A stretch of DNA of 64,000 nucleotides from JAPHTQ01 sp050302275. GTDB lineage: Bacteria > Pseudomonadota > Gammaproteobacteria > Thiohalomonadales > Thiohalomonadaceae. The first letter of the stretch is position 1; each line of letters starts with the position of its first letter. The notes under the pieces were generated by a model. It saw nothing but the letters and a program-made list of their open reading frames with translations. It had not been told where the DNA came from and did no database searches. Position numbers and translations under genes: made by a program. The stretch covers positions 1 through 64,000 of the forward strand of contig JBNLAT010000008.1 in NCBI GenBank assembly GCA_050302275.1, read 5' to 3'. Positions 61,443 through 64,000 of this stretch are shown in pieces.

Positions 61443-64000
61443 ATGGCGGTCAGTGTTCACGAAAGACAAATCCAGAATATCGACAAGACTCAGGTCTACC
61501 GTTTTCTGCACAGCAGGGAAAACGGGCTCAATGCACAACAGGTAGACGAACGCCTCGAGCAAATCGGCGCCAACACCATCGAAGAAACTCGCCGCCTGGT
61601 CTGGCTCAAAAGTCTGGCACGCCAGTTCACCAACTTCTTCACCATCCTGCTCGATATCTCCGCCGCGATCTGTTTTGTCGCCGACTATATCCAGCCTGGC
61701 GAGGGGATGAACATCCTCGGCTGGGCACTGTTAGGCGTATCGATCCTCAATGCCTTGTTCAGCTTTGTGCAGGAGTATCGCGCCGAAAAGGCGATGGAAG
61801 AGCTACGCAAGTTTCTGCCGCAACAGGTCAACGTTATTCGTGACGGCAGGGAACAGGCGGTGCTCGCCGAGCAACTGGTCCCGGGTGACGTACTGATGCT
61901 TGGCGAAGGCGATAAGGTGCCCGCTGATGCCCGTCTGGTCGAAGTTCAGGATCTGGTGGTCAACAATGCGCCGCTCACCGGCGAGTCCCGCCCGGTTCGT
62001 CTCAGCGCCGAGGCACAGGAATCGATACTCAGCGATAGCACCAACGTTTTGTTCGCCGGATGCATGGTGAAAAAAGGCCACGGCAAGGCGGTGGTCTTCG
62101 CCACCGGCCCGCGCACCGAGTTCGGCAAGATCGCCACCCTCTCCCGCGACGTCAAACGCAATCCTTCACCACTGGAGCGTGAGACTGCGCACATGGTGCG
62201 CGTACTAACCATCATTGCCGTCAGCATGGGTGCGGTGTTCTTTACCTACGGCGTCCTCAGCGGCCAATCGTTGTGGATCAATCTGGTGTTCATGATGGGC
62301 ATCATCGTCGCCAACGTGCCCGAAGGGCTGCTACCCACCTTCACCCTCTCGCTGGCGATGGGCAGCCTGCGCATGGCCAAACGCAATGTGCTGGTGAAAG
62401 GACTCAACTCGGTCGAAGCACTGGGGGCGGTGCATGTGATCTGCACCGACAAGACCGGCACCCTGACCCAGAATCGTCTGGCGATCACCTCACTCTGCGA
62501 TCCTACGACCGCCCAACAACTCGGCGACACACGCCGAGAGAACCTGCTTCGCCTCGCCGTAGCCGCCTCCGATGTACACCAGAGCGACAAGGGGCTGGGT
62601 GGCGATCCACTGGATGTATCTCTGGCCGAGACCCTGCTGGCAGAGCAGGGCTCCATCGACAGCGTTGTGGAAAAAACCGTCGTGCGCTTCTCCTTCGACG
62701 ACGAGAAGCGACGCGCTGGTGGCGTATTGGAATGTGGCAACGATGCGGACTGCAAAGACAACTACATCTATAGCGTCAAAGGCGCCTGGGAGAGTCTGCG
62801 ACCACTGCTGAGCCATGTGGAACTGGCACAGGATTCAATAGAGGAACTGAACGAGACCCACCTGGCACAGGCGGAAAAGGTGGTGCAACAGATGGCCTCA
62901 AGTGGCCAACGGGTCATCGCCCTGGCCTACCGTTTTATCGACACAGTGCCAGAAGGCGATGAGGCCCAGACGCAACTGGAACAGCAGCTGGTACTCAAGG
63001 GTTTTATCGGCAGCGAAGACCCGATCCGCGAAGAGGTTCCGCATGCGGTGGCCCAGTGTCGTAGTGCCGGGATCGATGTGGTGATGATCACCGGTGACCA
63101 TCCCGCCACTGCCGAAGCCATTGCCCGTCAGGCAGGCATCATTCCACAGGACGCCAACACGCAGGCGACCGTCCTCACCGGCGAAGAGTTGGCGGGTATC
63201 GGCAAACGGGCGCTGGTGGAACGCTTACGCAACGGCGTTCACGTGTTTGCCCGGACTACGCCGGAACAGAAGTGGAAGGTGGTCTCCGCCTTTCATGAAC
63301 TGAACAAAGTGGTAGCAATGACCGGTGACGGGGTTAATGATGCGCCGGCACTCAAGGCCGCCGATGTCGGTATTGCCATGGGTAAGAGCGGTACCGACGT
63401 GGCCCGTGAAGCGGCGCAGGTAATCCTGCTCGACGATAACTTCGCCTCTATCGTTAACGGTATCGAAGAAGGTCGCACCATCTTCAACAACATCCGTAAA
63501 TTCACCAACTATGTACTGGTGAGCAACGGCCCGGAGATCCTGCCCTACATTCTCTACATGCTATTCCCGGTGCCGCTGGCGTTGACCGTGATCCAGATCC
63601 TCTCTATCGATCTCGGTACCGACATCATCCCGTCGATGGGACTGGGCCAGGAGAAACCTGACCCGGAGGTAATGAAGCAACCGCCACGGGACAGCAAACA
63701 GGGATTGTTATCGTTTCCGTTGATGGCACACAGTTATCTTTTCCTTGGCCTGATCGAAGCGGTGTTCGCCCTGACGCTTTTCTTCTGGGTGCTGTTCGAT
63801 GGTGGCTGGCAATACGGCGACCCACTCTCCGTGCGCGATCCTCTCTACCTCTCCGCCACCGGTATCACCCTCTCCTCGATCATCCTGATGCAGATGGGCA
63901 ACCTGTTTGGCCGCCGCTCAAGAACCGGCAGCGGACTCTCTCTCGACTTTCTACAAAATCCCTTGATCGTCCTCGGTCTGGTGTTCGAGGTGATCTTCTC
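61443..64000 (+). CDS. P2-type cation-transporting ATPase (cut at the window end)
   Basis: ATG at 61443 with GGGGTG upstream; 852 codons are in the window, with no stop. The Cation_ATPase_N domain is at about 12-75, the actuator motif LTGES at 178-182, NVPEGLLPT in the fourth membrane segment (residues 291-299) and the phosphorylation site DKTGTLT with D336. Further on, TGDGVNDAPALKAADVGIAM closes the catalytic domain. The NVPEGLLPT and RNVLVKGLNSVEALG sequence resembles the Na/K-ATPase-like P2C or P2A group rather than heavy metal pumps; the transported ion is uncertain. The linked Usp may couple it to stress. Confidence 0.95.
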   Translation, partial: MAVSVHERQIQNIDKTQVYRFLHSRENGLNAQQVDERLEQIGANTIEETRRLVWLKSLARQFTNFFTILLDISAAICFVADYIQPGEGMNILGWALLGVSILNALFSFVQEYRAEKAMEELRKFLPQQVNVIRDGREQAVLAEQLVPGDVLMLGEGDKVPADARLVEVQDLVVNNAPLTGESRPVRLSAEAQESILSDSTNVLFAGCMVKKGHGKAVVFATGPRTEFGKIATLSRDVKRNPSPLERETAHMVRVLTIIAVSMGAVFFTYGVLSGQSLWINLVFMMGIIVANVPEGLLPTFTLSLAMGSLRMAKRNVLVKGLNSVEALGAVHVICTDKTGTLTQNRLAITSLCDPTTAQQLGDTRRENLLRLAVAASDVHQSDKGLGGDPLDVSLAETLLAEQGSIDSVVEKTVVRFSFDDEKRRAGGVLECGNDADCKDNYIYSVKGAWESLRPLLSHVELAQDSIEELNETHLAQAEKVVQQMASSGQRVIALAYRFIDTVPEGDEAQTQLEQQLVLKGFIGSEDPIREEVPHAVAQCRSAGIDVVMITGDHPATAEAIARQAGIIPQDANTQATVLTGEELAGIGKRALVERLRNGVHVFARTTPEQKWKVVSAFHELNKVVAMTGDGVNDAPALKAADVGIAMGKSGTDVAREAAQVILLDDNFASIVNGIEEGRTIFNNIRKFTNYVLVSNGPEILPYILYMLFPVPLALTVIQILSIDLGTDIIPSMGLGQEKPDPEVMKQPPRDSKQGLLSFPLMAHSYLFLGLIEAVFALTLFFWVLFDGGWQYGDPLSVRDPLYLSATGITLSSIILMQMGNLFGRRSRTGSGLSLDFLQNPLIVLGLVFEVIF

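Noticed and set aside
1..64000. CRISPR arrays, tRNA or rRNA genes, insertion sequences
   Set aside because: I saw no regular spaced repeats, no tRNA cloverleaf or rRNA sequence and no transposase frame in any gap.

Overview
The window looks like a chromosomal segment of a free-living gammaproteobacterium with moderately high GC. The gene set (typA, tmcA, the ybbP-ybbA/tesA block, DUF3549, DUF1631, DUF1840, DUF6765 proteins, several c-di-GMP proteins, a perfect FNR/ANR-type box) resembles Chromatiales or Thiotrichales-like sulfur oxidisers. The genus is an inference. There are no rRNA or tRNA genes, no CRISPR array and no insertion sequence that I can see.

Region 1 (about 1-8600) is accessory. 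After the start of a prolyl iminopeptidase gene and a small membrane protein comes a gene graveyard and an AT-rich island. It holds a decayed NuoB/HycG-like hydrogenase small-subunit fragment, a YafO-type toxin with an unfamiliar 56-residue partner, two orphan small genes, a truncated HTH regulator and a second copy of the hydrogenase fragment's 3' end. Next is a 447-residue protein ending in a diadenylate-cyclase-like (DisA_N/DAC) domain whose RHR motif is missing, another orphan, an MNT-HEPN fusion and two membrane or exported proteins of unknown role. A two-domain protein at 7345-8574 joins a Cys-based phosphatase to what reads like a kinase-fold domain.

Region 2 (8751-24900) has a membrane PAS-GGDEF diguanylate cyclase, a Nim-like flavin protein, a periplasmic binding protein paired with a hybrid histidine kinase, typA, a Sel1 protein, an M48 peptidase with TPR-like tail, a PilZ protein, an odd Lys/Ala-rich membrane protein, a membrane-anchored RRM protein, DUF3549, a delta-60 repeat lipoprotein and TerB.

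Region 3 (24900-40600) holds a LOG family protein, DUF1631, the ybbP-ybbA / tesA divergent block whose two start codons overlap, a small-molecule or RNA methylase with an FAD oxidoreductase, a FIST sensor, a BASS transporter, an ArsR-controlled operon (operator, regulator, ArsP-like permease, Cys-rich protein, CxxC thioredoxin), msrA and a DUF2914 protein.

Region 4 (40700-64000) holds a Rieske-glutamate synthase fusion, tmcA, an acyl-carrier-protein-like gene that lacks the phosphopantetheine serine and sits behind an FNR/ANR box, a glycosyltransferase, an LpxH-like hydrolase, a ZIP transporter, a CNB-GGDEF protein and a cell-envelope cluster (TPR/beta-barrel, acidic exported protein, anti-sigma, ECF sigma). 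A NERD protein, a GGDEF-EAL protein coupled to an HDOD protein, a 37-residue membrane peptide, DUF1840/DUF6765, a universal stress protein and a P2-type ATPase cut by the window end complete it. Recurring themes are c-di-GMP signalling (three GGDEF proteins, PilZ, DUF1631, HDOD), envelope stress and metal/redox handling.
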